DNA from: Pseudomonas sp. MWU16-30317
GTDB taxonomy: Bacteria; Pseudomonadota; Gammaproteobacteria; Pseudomonadales; Pseudomonadaceae
DNA: 64,000 nt
Direction of reading: 5' to 3'
Assembly (NCBI RefSeq): GCF_020515695.1
Contig: NZ_JAIWJA010000005.1
Coordinates: 62,001-126,000 of the forward strand
This document shows positions 21,806-29,090 of this stretch, one piece after another. The first letter of the stretch is position 1. Each line of letters starts with the position of its first letter. Both the position numbers and the translations under genes were made by a program. The notes beneath the pieces were generated by a model that was not told where the DNA came from, made no database searches, and was given only the letters and a program-made list of their open reading frames with translations.

Positions 21806-22720
21806 GTGGGTCTCACAGTCATTCAGCAGCGTATGGGTCTATCGAGCTTCAAGCTTCTGATGATTGGTCTTGCCTTAGCAGCCACCTTGTCGGGTTGCGC
21901 CAGTTCGTCCAGCAGTGGCGGTGTAAAGGTCGTCGATCGCGCCAAGGCGCCCCAGAATCCTACGGTCACTACCGGTCAATACGTGGTCAAGCGTGGCGAC
22001 ACGCTGTTTTCCATTGCCTTTCGCTATGGTTGGGACTTCAAGGCCCTGGCGGCGCGTAACAACATTCCTCAGCCTTATACCATTCATCCTGGGCAGGCAA
22101 TCCGCTTCGATGGGCGTTCGAGTGCCGATGGCTCTGCACCAGTGGTCGTAGCGGGGTCTACGCCGGTAGTGGCTGGTTCGCCCCCAGTGGTGACCGGTTC
22201 CAACAGTCCGTCTTCTTCCTATCGTCGAACGGTCATCACGCGTCCCGTTGGCGCGCCAACGCCGGGTACAGTCACCGCTCCAGCCAACAGCGCGACAGTC
22301 GCACCGGTCACTCCGACGCAAACGCCCGTACCTGCCGGGCAACGCTCGCCGACGGGTTGGGCATGGCCTGCTAACGGTGTATTGATCGGTAAATTCGCTT
22401 CAAACAGCAGTTTGAATAAAGGCATTGATATCGCCGGAGAATTGGGACAGCCTGTTTTTGCTGCGTCTGATGGATCGGTTGTTTACGCCGGGAGTGGATT
22501 GCGGGGCTACGGCGAGTTGATCATCATCAAGCACAGCGAAACCTACGTCAGTGCCTACGGTCATAACCGCAGGCTGTTGGTTCGGGAGGGGCAGCAGGTC
22601 AAAGCCGGGCAGCAAATTGCCGAGATGGGTTCAACGGGTACCGACCGGGTCAAGCTTCATTTTGAGATTCGCAGTCAGGGCAAACCTGTAGATCCGGTGC
22701 AATTCCTGCCGCGTCGTTGA
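21806..22720 (+). CDS. nlpD: NlpD-type lipoprotein (LysM plus degenerate LytM domain), amidase activator
   Basis: 304 residues if translated from GTG 21806, chosen because AGGGAGC lies a few bases upstream. A lipoprotein signal ends in the lipobox LSGC near residue 30. A LysM peptidoglycan-binding domain (YVVKRGDTLFSIAFRYGWDF) follows, then a Ser/Thr/Pro/Val-rich linker, then a LytM/M23 domain. In the LytM domain the usual zinc residues are not kept (NKGIDIAG and VKLHFEIR instead of HxGxD and HLH), matching E. coli NlpD, which activates cell-wall amidases and is not itself a peptidase. In pseudomonads an rpoS promoter lies within nlpD. Confidence 0.92.
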   Translation: MGLTVIQQRMGLSSFKLLMIGLALAATLSGCASSSSSGGVKVVDRAKAPQNPTVTTGQYVVKRGDTLFSIAFRYGWDFKALAARNNIPQPYTIHPGQAIRFDGRSSADGSAPVVVAGSTPVVAGSPPVVTGSNSPSSSYRRTVITRPVGAPTPGTVTAPANSATVAPVTPTQTPVPAGQRSPTGWAWPANGVLIGKFASNSSLNKGIDIAGELGQPVFAASDGSVVYAGSGLRGYGELIIIKHSETYVSAYGHNRRLLVREGQQVKAGQQIAEMGSTGTDRVKLHFEIRSQGKPVDPVQFLPRR

Positions 22721-22830
22721 TATTGTTGCCAGCCTGTTCCTTCATGTCGTAAATGGGGACAGGCTCACGCGCTGCCAAGGATAAGGGCGTCGCTGGAGCT
22801 TGAGGTCGAACTCAACAAGGGACTAAAAAT

Positions 22831-23835
22831 ATGGCTCTCAGCAAAGAAGCGCCGGAGTTTGACATTGACGATGAGGTGCTCCTGATGGAGACCGGTATCG
22901 TTCTGGATGCATCGGCCGATGACGAACCCGTCGTACCCGCTGCTCGCACCAAGGCCAAAGGCTCCACCTCCCTCAAGCAGCACAAATACATCGATTACAC
23001 ACGGGCATTGGATGCCACGCAGTTGTATCTCAACGAGATCGGTTTCTCACCTCTGTTGTCTCCCGAAGAAGAAGTCCACTACGCACGGCTGTCGCAAAAA
23101 GGCGATCCGGCCGGGCGTAAACGCATGATCGAGAGCAACCTGCGACTGGTGGTGAAAATCGCCCGACGCTACGTCAACCGCGGGCTGTCACTGCTGGACC
23201 TGATCGAGGAGGGCAACCTCGGCTTGATCCGCGCGGTAGAAAAATTCGATCCGGAACGCGGCTTCCGTTTCTCGACCTACGCTACCTGGTGGATTCGCCA
23301 GACTATCGAACGGGCGATCATGAATCAGACCCGCACGATTCGGCTGCCGATTCATGTGGTCAAGGAACTCAACGTCTACCTGCGTGCCGCCCGCGAGCTC
23401 ACGCAAAAGCTCGACCACGAACCTTCCCCCGAAGAGATCGCCAATCTGCTGGAAAAACCCGTCGGCGAGGTCAAACGCATGCTCGGCCTCAACGAGCGCG
23501 TGTCTTCGGTGGACGTTTCGCTTGGACCGGATTCGGACAAGACCCTGCTCGACACCCTGACGGATGATCGCCCTACCGATCCCTGCGAACTGCTGCAGGA
23601 CGACGATCTTTCCCAGAGCATCGATCAGTGGCTGTCGGAGCTGACCGACAAGCAGCGTGAAGTCGTAGTGCGTCGTTTCGGCTTGCGTGGCCATGAGAGC
23701 AGCACGCTGGAAGACGTCGGCCTCGAGATCGGCTTGACCCGTGAGCGAGTTCGTCAGATTCAGGTCGAGGGCCTCAAGCGCTTGCGCGAAATTCTCGAGA
23801 AGAATGGCCTGTCCAGCGAATCGCTGTTTCAGTAA
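22831..23835 (+). CDS. rpoS: RNA polymerase sigma factor RpoS
   Basis: Stationary-phase and general stress sigma factor. 334 residues. Region 1.2 is at DATQLYLNEIGFSPLLSPEE, region 2 at RRYVNRGLSLLDLIEEGNLG and RFSTYATWWIRQTIERAIMN, region 3 at THELTQKLDHEPSPEEIAN-like sequence, and region 4 at GLEIGLTRERVRQIQVEGLK. It is 110 bases after nlpD and followed by an intrinsic terminator. Confidence 0.98.
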   Translation: MALSKEAPEFDIDDEVLLMETGIVLDASADDEPVVPAARTKAKGSTSLKQHKYIDYTRALDATQLYLNEIGFSPLLSPEEEVHYARLSQKGDPAGRKRMIESNLRLVVKIARRYVNRGLSLLDLIEEGNLGLIRAVEKFDPERGFRFSTYATWWIRQTIERAIMNQTRTIRLPIHVVKELNVYLRAARELTQKLDHEPSPEEIANLLEKPVGEVKRMLGLNERVSSVDVSLGPDSDKTLLDTLTDDRPTDPCELLQDDDLSQSIDQWLSELTDKQREVVVRRFGLRGHESSTLEDVGLEIGLTRERVRQIQVEGLKRLREILEKNGLSSESLFQ

Positions 23836-23853
23836 ACCTGGCAGTGCAGCAAC

Positions 23854-23881
23854 AATGCCTCGCGGATGCGGGGCATTTTTT
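23854..23881 (+). terminator. Intrinsic terminator of rpoS
   Basis: GC-rich hairpin with arms AATGCC(T) and (G)GGCATT around CGCGGATGCG, running into TTTTTT, 18 bases after the rpoS stop. Confidence 0.85.
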
Positions 23882-23922
23882 CGTCCAGCTTTTGAGGTTT
23901 TTAAGAGGTTTGCGGCAGGGCG

Positions 23923-23940
23923 TGTAAGCCATTGCTGACG
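23923..23940 (+). promoter_or_regulatory. GacA upstream activating sequence of rsmZ
   Basis: TGTAAGCCATTGCTGACG fits the GacA-site consensus TGTAAGNNATNNCTTACA except at two positions in the right half. It lies about 188 bases before the inferred rsmZ transcription start, the long distance known for rsmZ in fluorescent pseudomonads. Confidence 0.85.
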
Positions 23941-24076
23941 GATGCGTAAGCGATCGTAACGGGAGCGCGTAGAGTAATGGCTCAAATCAGCGGAGGTATT
24001 TACTAACGTGTTGAAAAATATAGATTATTCGCTTTGAAATATAAGCTTAATGACTTTTTTTGAAAGATTTGCTGGC

Positions 24077-24104
24077 TTGTCATGGCCAGGGAGATCGCTA
24101 ATAT
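24077..24104 (+). promoter_or_regulatory. Sigma-70 promoter of rsmZ
   Basis: TTGTCA (24077-24082) and TAATAT (24099-24104) separated by 16 bases, placing the start at about 24111. Confidence 0.75.
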
Positions 24105-24110
24105 CAGCAC

Positions 24111-24243
24111 TGTGTCTACGGACAGACACAGGCCCTCACGGATCGAGAGCCAGGACATCGCAAGACGCGATTCATCAGGACGATGACAGGGAATACAGGG
24201 AAATATGGAAAAAATGTGGGCGGGTCAAACCGCCCCTTTTTTT
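24111..24243 (+). ncRNA. rsmZ: RsmZ small regulatory RNA
   Basis: A Gac/Rsm small RNA that titrates the translational repressors RsmA/RsmE. The start is near TGTGTCTACGGACAGACACA, which forms the 5' hairpin with a GGA in its loop. Seven GGA motifs are present (24120, 24140, 24153, 24178, 24190, 24199 and 24207), the binding sites for RsmA-type proteins. It ends in a strong terminator, GGGCGG paired with CCGCCC followed by seven T. Position between rpoS and fdxA, the promoter and the distal GacA site all agree. The 5' end is inferred to within a few bases. Confidence 0.93.
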
Positions 24244-24288
24244 GCCTGCGATTTGATGATTTCTTTGATTGGTCAGGGGATTGGGGTG

Positions 24289-24514
24289 GTTCTGCTTTCG
24301 AGCCGGCCTTGGCGTCGCCGCCCCCGCCATTGGCCCCTCGCTGACGCGAGGGGTTCCCGCGTTCCGGTACGCTTGCGCAGAGCACGCCCCGATGGGCCGT
24401 CCATGGCCCAGCGGGGCTTAGCCGGCATCCTTGCCGGCTAGCCCTGCGCAAGCGTACCGGAACGCGGCCTGCTGGAAGGGGGCGGCGACGCCAAGGCCGA
24501 TTCGAAAGCAGAAC
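24289..24514. repeat. Large palindromic element, copy A1
   Basis: 226-base imperfect palindrome. Outer arms begin GTTCTGCTTTCGAGCC and end GGCCGATTCGAAAGCAGAAC, with perfectly paired GC-rich stretches inside them. A second paired stem is formed by 24359-24380 and 24444-24465 (22 bases, exact reverse complements). Small hairpins fill the loops, including AGCCGGCATCCTTGCCGGCT at 24420-24439. A same-length relative lies at 43291-43516. No transposase-like gene and no credible protein is encoded. Confidence 0.9.
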
Positions 24515-24565
24515 AGTGATATTTGTGTCGTCTGTTCAGCTTTAAGGGCGCTCCCCATTTCCGAA

Positions 24566-24784
24566 TGGTCCTTTGCTGCGGGCCTGTGCGGCCGCCCCTC
24601 CAGCAGGCCGCGTGCGGGTGACGCAAGAGAGGGAGATCCCGGCAGGATGCCGGGTCAGGCGCGTTGGACCATGGATGGTCCATTGCGCCGTGCCCGCTCT
24701 TGCGGCACCTGCGCGCGGGTACCCTGAGCCTAGGCGAAGGGCCAATGGGCAGGGCGAGCCGCACAGGCCCGGAGCAAAGGACCA
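24566..24784. repeat. Large palindromic element, copy B1 (reverse orientation of the A type)
   Basis: 219-base imperfect palindrome with ends TGGTCCTTTGCTGCGGGCCT and AGGCCCGGAGCAAAGGACCA. It lies 51 bases after A1. Internal blocks (CCTCCAGCAGGCCGCGT, GGGCCAATG) are the reverse complements of blocks in the A elements, so A and B appear to be oppositely oriented members of one family. It abuts the fdxA terminator. Confidence 0.88.
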
Positions 24785-24817
24785 CTCTCCAATCCACCAA
24801 AAGCCAACCTGCAGACG

Positions 24818-24843
24818 AAAAAAAGCCCCGCAATCCGGGGCCT
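24818..24843 (-). terminator. Intrinsic terminator of fdxA
   Basis: On the minus strand, GCCCCGGATTGCGGGGC followed by a run of seven T, 20 bases after the fdxA stop. Confidence 0.85.
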
Positions 24844-24862
24844 CCGAGCGTCGCGCTAAACC

Positions 24863-25186
24863 TCAGCGTTCGAGTTCGGCGATCTTGCCCTTTTTGCCAT
24901 CCCACTCTGCAGCGTCCGGCATTGATTCTTTCTTCTCGGTGATATTCGGCCAGATGTCTGCCAGTTCTCCGTTCAGGGCGATGAACTCCTGCATCTCGGC
25001 AGGCACTTCATCCTCCGAGAAAATCGCCACGGCCGGGCACTCAGGTTCGCACAGAGCACAGTCGATGCACTCGTCCGGGTGAATGACCAGGAAGTTCGGC
25101 CCTTCGTAAAAGCAGTCCACCGGACACACTTCTACGCAGTCGGTGTACTTGCACTTGATGCAGTTGTCGGTGACGACGAAGGTCAT
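24863..25186 (-). CDS. fdxA: Seven-iron ferredoxin FdxA ([3Fe-4S][4Fe-4S])
   Basis: Small electron carrier of 107 residues. The N-terminal cysteine set CIKCKYTDCVEVCPVDCFYE and the second set CIDCALCEPECP bind the two clusters. The C-terminal extension after about residue 60 is typical of the Azotobacter-type 7Fe ferredoxins. It is convergent with rsmZ, and mutS lies 143 bases upstream on the same strand. Confidence 0.97.
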   Translation of the reverse strand: MTFVVTDNCIKCKYTDCVEVCPVDCFYEGPNFLVIHPDECIDCALCEPECPAVAIFSEDEVPAEMQEFIALNGELADIWPNITEKKESMPDAAEWDGKKGKIAELER

Positions 25187-25329
25187 TTCAGGTTCTCTCC
25201 TCAGGCGGCTACAGCCAAACCCCCTGTATTCGGGGCCGCTGGGTCTGGGATAGGCAGCCTGCGAACCAGGCTAATAGTTCGTGGCATTCCCAAACCGCGC
25301 GGGATTCTATCAGCTTGTGACTGTCAGCG

Positions 25330-27897
25330 TTAGATCCGGTTCTTCAGTGTATAAAGCAATTCCATCGCTTGCCGTGGTGTGAGGCTGTCGATATCGGTGC
25401 GGGCGAGGTCGTCCAGGACCGGGTGCGGCAGGCTGGCGAACAGGTCGCTCTGGTGCGGCGCTGCGGGTTTACCGGGCTTGGCGAGTACGGGTTCATGGGG
25501 CAGGCTGTTGGTTTCGAGCCGACCAAGATGCTCCTTGGCGCGACGAATGACCGCTTCCGGCACACCGGCCAGCTGCGCCACCGCCAGGCCGTAACTCTGG
25601 CTGGCGGGGCCGGGCAGCACGTGGTGCAAAAAGACGATGCGCTCGTTGTGCTCGGTGGCATTGAGATGCACGTTGGCCACCAGCGGCTCGCTCTCAGGCA
25701 ACACCGTGAGCTCGAAATAGTGAGTGGCGAACAGCGTATAGGCCCGCAGCTGCGCCAGGCGTTCGGCGGCGGCCCAGGCCAGCGACAGGCCGTCGAAGGT
25801 ACTGGTGCCGCGGCCGACTTCATCCATCAGCACCAGACTGCGATCGCTGGCGTTGTGCAGGATGTTGGCGGTCTCGCTCATTTCCACCATGAAGGTCGAA
25901 CGTCCGCCGGCGAGGTCGTCGCTCGAGCCGATACGGGTGAAGATGCGGTCCACCAGCGACAGTTCACAGCTGGCGGCTGGCACGAAGCTGCCGATGTGGG
26001 CCAACAACACGATCAGCGCGGTCTGGCGCATGTATGTCGATTTACCGCCCATGTTCGGGCCGGTAATCACCAGCATGCGCGTATCGTCGTCGAGGCGCAG
26101 GTCGTTGGCCACGAACGGCGTGGTCAGTACTTGCTCGACCACTGGATGACGACCCTGGCTGATACGCATGCAAGGCTCGTCGACGAAGCTGGGGCAGTTG
26201 AGGTCCAGGTTCAGGGAGCGCTCGGCGAGGTTGCTGAGCACGTCGAGTTCAGCCAGCGCGGCGGCGGTGTCCTGCAGCGGCGCCAGGTGGCCGATGAGCC
26301 GTTCCAGCAGCTCCTCGTAAAGCATTTTTTCGCGAGCCAGGGCGCGGCTCTTGGCCGACAGTGCCTTGTCTTCGAAGGCCTTGAGCTCGGGCGTGATGAA
26401 GCGCTCGGCGCCTTTGAGGGTCTGGCGGCGAATGTAATCCGCTGGTGCCGATTCGGCCTGTTTGCTCGGCAGCTCGATAAAGTAGCCGTGCACGCGGTTG
26501 TAGCCGACTTTGAGGTGCGACAGGCCGGTGCGGGCTTTTTCCCGCGCTTCGAGATCGATCAGGAACTGACCGGCGTTTTCGCTCAGCGACAGCAGCTCGT
26601 CGAGCTCGCTGTCGTAGCCGGCCTTGAGCACGCCGCCGTCGCGGATGATGGCGGGCGGGTTGTCGATGATGGCCTTGGCCAGCAGCTCGGAGAGTTCCGG
26701 GTAGGTGCCGGCGATGGTCGCCAGACGCGCCAGGTGCGGGGTCTCGAGATCAGCCATGGCGACCTGCAGGTCCGGCAGCGCGGCCAGTGCATCGCGCAGG
26801 CGAGCCAGGTCGCGAGGACGGGCGTTACGCAGGCCGATGCGAGCGAGGATACGCTCGATATCGCCGATGTCCTTGAGGCGTGGTTGCAGGCCCTCGAAGC
26901 GATAGCCGTCGAGCAGGCAGCGGATCGATGCCTGACGCGCCTGGAGAATCTTCAGATCGCGCAGCGGGCGATTCAGCCAGCGGGTCAACAAGCGGCTGCC
27001 CATGGCAGTTTGGCAGCGATCGATCACCGATTGCAGGGTGTTTTCGCGGCCGCCAGCCAGGTTGACGTCCAGCTCCAGATTGCGCCGGGTGGCGGCGTCC
27101 AGCACCACGGTGTCGTCCAGGCGTTCGTGCTTGAGGCTGCGCAGGTGCGGCAGGGCGGTGCGCTGGGTTTCCTTGGCGTAACCCAGCAGGCAGCCGGCGG
27201 CGCCGATGGCCAGGGTCAGCTTCTCGCAGCCGAAGCCCTTGAGGTCCTGGGTCGCGAACTGCTGGCACAGGCTCTTGTGGGCGCTGTCGCGTTCGAAATC
27301 CCACGGTGCGCGGCGACGTGCGCCACGGCGTTTTTCAGCCGGCAAGCCTTGGGGCCAGTCATCGGGTATCAGCAGCTCGACCGGATTGATGCGCTCAAGC
27401 TCGGCCAGCAGGTTTTCCCAGCCCTTGAATTCCTGCACCGTGAAGTTGCCGCTGGTGATGTCCAGTACCGCCAGGCCGAACAGACGCTCGTCGCCCAGCA
27501 CCGCGGCGATCAGGTTGTCGCGGCGCTCGTCCAGCAGTGCTTCGTCGCTCACCGTACCCGGGGTAATGATGCGCACCACCTGCCGATCCACCGGTCCCTT
27601 GCTGGTCGCCGGATCGCCCACCTGCTCGCAGATGACTACCGACTCGCCGAGCTTGACCAGCTTGCCCAGATAGCCCTCGGCGGCATGGTAAGGAATCCCG
27701 CACATCGGAATCGATTGCCCGGCCGACTGCCCGCGCGCGGTGAGGGTAATGTCGAGCAGCTTGGCGGCCTTCTTCGCGTCTTCGTAGAAAATCTCGTAGA
27801 AGTCGCCCATGCGATAGAACATCAGCTGGTCCGGGTGCTGGTTTTTCAGCTTCCAGTACTGCTGCATCATGGGTGTGTGTGCGGATAGGTCACTCAT
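25330..27897 (-). CDS. mutS: DNA mismatch repair protein MutS
   Basis: Recognises mismatches and small loops and starts repair with MutL. 855 residues, normal length. The mismatch-contacting Phe-X-Glu is in FYRMGDFYEIFYEDAKKAAK. The ATPase site has Walker A in TGPNMGGKSTYMRQTALIVL, Walker B in LVLMDEVGRGTSTFDGLSLA, and ATHYFELT. The C-terminal SLTPRQAMELLYTLKN is the family's last helix. The gene is read away from the pncC-recA block. Confidence 0.98.
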   Translation of the reverse strand: MSDLSAHTPMMQQYWKLKNQHPDQLMFYRMGDFYEIFYEDAKKAAKLLDITLTARGQSAGQSIPMCGIPYHAAEGYLGKLVKLGESVVICEQVGDPATSKGPVDRQVVRIITPGTVSDEALLDERRDNLIAAVLGDERLFGLAVLDITSGNFTVQEFKGWENLLAELERINPVELLIPDDWPQGLPAEKRRGARRRAPWDFERDSAHKSLCQQFATQDLKGFGCEKLTLAIGAAGCLLGYAKETQRTALPHLRSLKHERLDDTVVLDAATRRNLELDVNLAGGRENTLQSVIDRCQTAMGSRLLTRWLNRPLRDLKILQARQASIRCLLDGYRFEGLQPRLKDIGDIERILARIGLRNARPRDLARLRDALAALPDLQVAMADLETPHLARLATIAGTYPELSELLAKAIIDNPPAIIRDGGVLKAGYDSELDELLSLSENAGQFLIDLEAREKARTGLSHLKVGYNRVHGYFIELPSKQAESAPADYIRRQTLKGAERFITPELKAFEDKALSAKSRALAREKMLYEELLERLIGHLAPLQDTAAALAELDVLSNLAERSLNLDLNCPSFVDEPCMRISQGRHPVVEQVLTTPFVANDLRLDDDTRMLVITGPNMGGKSTYMRQTALIVLLAHIGSFVPAASCELSLVDRIFTRIGSSDDLAGGRSTFMVEMSETANILHNASDRSLVLMDEVGRGTSTFDGLSLAWAAAERLAQLRAYTLFATHYFELTVLPESEPLVANVHLNATEHNERIVFLHHVLPGPASQSYGLAVAQLAGVPEAVIRRAKEHLGRLETNSLPHEPVLAKPGKPAAPHQSDLFASLPHPVLDDLARTDIDSLTPRQAMELLYTLKNRI

Positions 27898-28140
27898 TGC
27901 GGGAATCGGGCTCTCGGCGTGGGTGGGTCAAGGGTTGGCGGGGAATGGTACAGGGATTGGGTGGAGATGCCGAGGGGGAGGGGAATCGAGGCAGCGGATG
28001 ATCGGTAGTGGCACATAAGAAATATCTGATTTTTCTCATTGGGGATTATTTCCCTGGTAGATGCTGGGTGGCGCAATTTTGATAATGGCGACGTAGACGG
28101 TTTGTATTCGTATCAATCGGGTTAATTGAATGCTGCGTTC

Positions 28141-28434
28141 ATGGCTGCGTATGCGCTGCTTTCGAAGGCTTTTTGTTTAAAAACAATTGTACTTTCGATC
28201 GTGAAGTTGACTGACATATCCATTGGAAGCACTGCGGCTGATCCCGGCGTTATAGACGCTAGCGGTGGAGGTGACGGGGGTGGAGTTGCAAATCCAGTCG
28301 AAAACGCAAGCGCCTCCGCGAGCGGTACCGCCATTGCAAATGGGGATGGCGGCGGTGGGCCTGGAGGTGACCTTGCGGGCGCGCCTGGCACGACCCCGGT
28401 TGGGGCCGGTACGGCTGGCGACAAGCGATTCTGA
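28141..28434 (+). CDS. Possible small low-complexity protein (uncertain)
   Basis: Open frame of 97 residues from ATG 28141 (or from TTG 28126, 102 residues) in the 606-base gap between mutS and pncC. The first 30 residues are hydrophobic to mixed (MAAYALLSKAFCLKTIVLSI). The rest is rich in Gly, Ala, Ser and Asp (ASGGGDGGGVANPVENASAS). No Shine-Dalgarno sequence is obvious and I recognise no family. The overlapping minus-strand frame is proline-rich and less protein-like. It may be a lineage-specific small protein or chance. Confidence 0.3.
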   Translation: MAAYALLSKAFCLKTIVLSIVKLTDISIGSTAADPGVIDASGGGDGGGVANPVENASASASGTAIANGDGGGGPGGDLAGAPGTTPVGAGTAGDKRF

Positions 28435-28464
28435 TCTTTCTTTTCCCTTGTGATCGGGTTGGGG

Positions 28465-28495
28465 TACCGTAGCGATTCTCTCAATCGCTACGGTA
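28465..28495. other. Perfect 13-bp hairpin just before pncC
   Basis: TACCGTAGCGATT (28465-28477) and AATCGCTACGGTA (28483-28495) pair exactly around a CTCTC loop. It ends 8 bases before the pncC ATG, where a Shine-Dalgarno sequence would be expected, and has no T-run after it. Confidence 0.8.
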
Positions 28496-28503
28496 TCTGG
28501 CCC

Positions 28504-29004
28504 ATGGACCCTATCACCCAGCTAGCCGCCACCCTCGGTGAATCCTTGCGCGTCCTTGCCGCCCAAACCACCACCGCTGAATCTTGCACCGGTGGCGGCA
28601 TCGCCGAAGCCATCACGCGCATCCCCGGCTCCTCGGCCTGGTTCGAAGCCGGTTACGTCACCTATTCCAATACCCAGAAAACCGCACAACTCGGTGTCAG
28701 CGCCGAACTGTTCGGCCGCGTGGGCGCCGTCAGCCGCGAGGTGGTCGAGGCGATGGTACGAGGCGCCTGTGATCGCAGCGGTGCGCGTTTCGGCGTAGCG
28801 GTCAGTGGCGTCGCCGGGCCGGACGGCGGCTCGGCGGACAAGCCGGTAGGCACCGTCTGGCTCGCCTGGGCGGATGGCGAGCAGCTGTTTGCCGAGCGCC
28901 GACAATTCCCTGGTGACCGCGATGAGGTCCGCCGACAGACGGTAAAGGCCGCGCTGACTGGGCTGACACAGCTTGCATCAGGAGAAAGTCCCCTGGAGGG
29001 GTAG
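28504..29004 (+). CDS. pncC: Nicotinamide-nucleotide amidohydrolase PncC (CinA C-terminal domain family)
   Basis: Deamidates nicotinamide mononucleotide to nicotinate mononucleotide in NAD salvage. 166 residues from ATG 28504 (MDPITQLAATLGESLRVLAA). The family motif TTAESCTGGGIAEAITRIPG holds the active-site Ser/Cys region, and GVAVSGVAGPDGGSADKPVG is also conserved. Only the CinA C-terminal domain is present, as in other gammaproteobacteria. It lies 86 bases before recA, the usual neighbour. No clear ribosome-binding site is visible. Confidence 0.93.
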   Translation: MDPITQLAATLGESLRVLAAQTTTAESCTGGGIAEAITRIPGSSAWFEAGYVTYSNTQKTAQLGVSAELFGRVGAVSREVVEAMVRGACDRSGARFGVAVSGVAGPDGGSADKPVGTVWLAWADGEQLFAERRQFPGDRDEVRRQTVKAALTGLTQLASGESPLEG

Positions 29005-29031
29005 GCGCGCGATCAATCGTGTGGAATAATA

Positions 29032-29047
29032 CTGGCTACTTATACAG
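29032..29047 (+). promoter_or_regulatory. LexA (SOS) box of recA
   Basis: CTGGCTACTTATACAG fits CTG-N10-CAG, the LexA consensus of gammaproteobacteria, 43 bases before the recA ATG. Confidence 0.88.
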
Positions 29048-29090
29048 TTATTCCGGCCCTTCAGGCCTAATTGATTACGAGAGGACTTCA

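Noticed and set aside
24116..25082. Several 70-170 codon frames reading through the palindromes and RsmZ, with similar frames at 43208-43890
   Set aside because: Both strands give Arg/Gly/Pro-rich frames because the DNA is palindromic and GC-rich; such frames are often annotated as hypothetical proteins but show no ribosome-binding site or fold.
25369..27888. 839-codon plus-strand frame opposite mutS
   Set aside because: Mirror of mutS with no recognisable domain.
28122..28484. Minus-strand proline-rich 120-codon frame in the mutS-pncC gap
   Set aside because: Complement of the Gly-rich plus frame; runs through the pncC hairpin and has no start signals.
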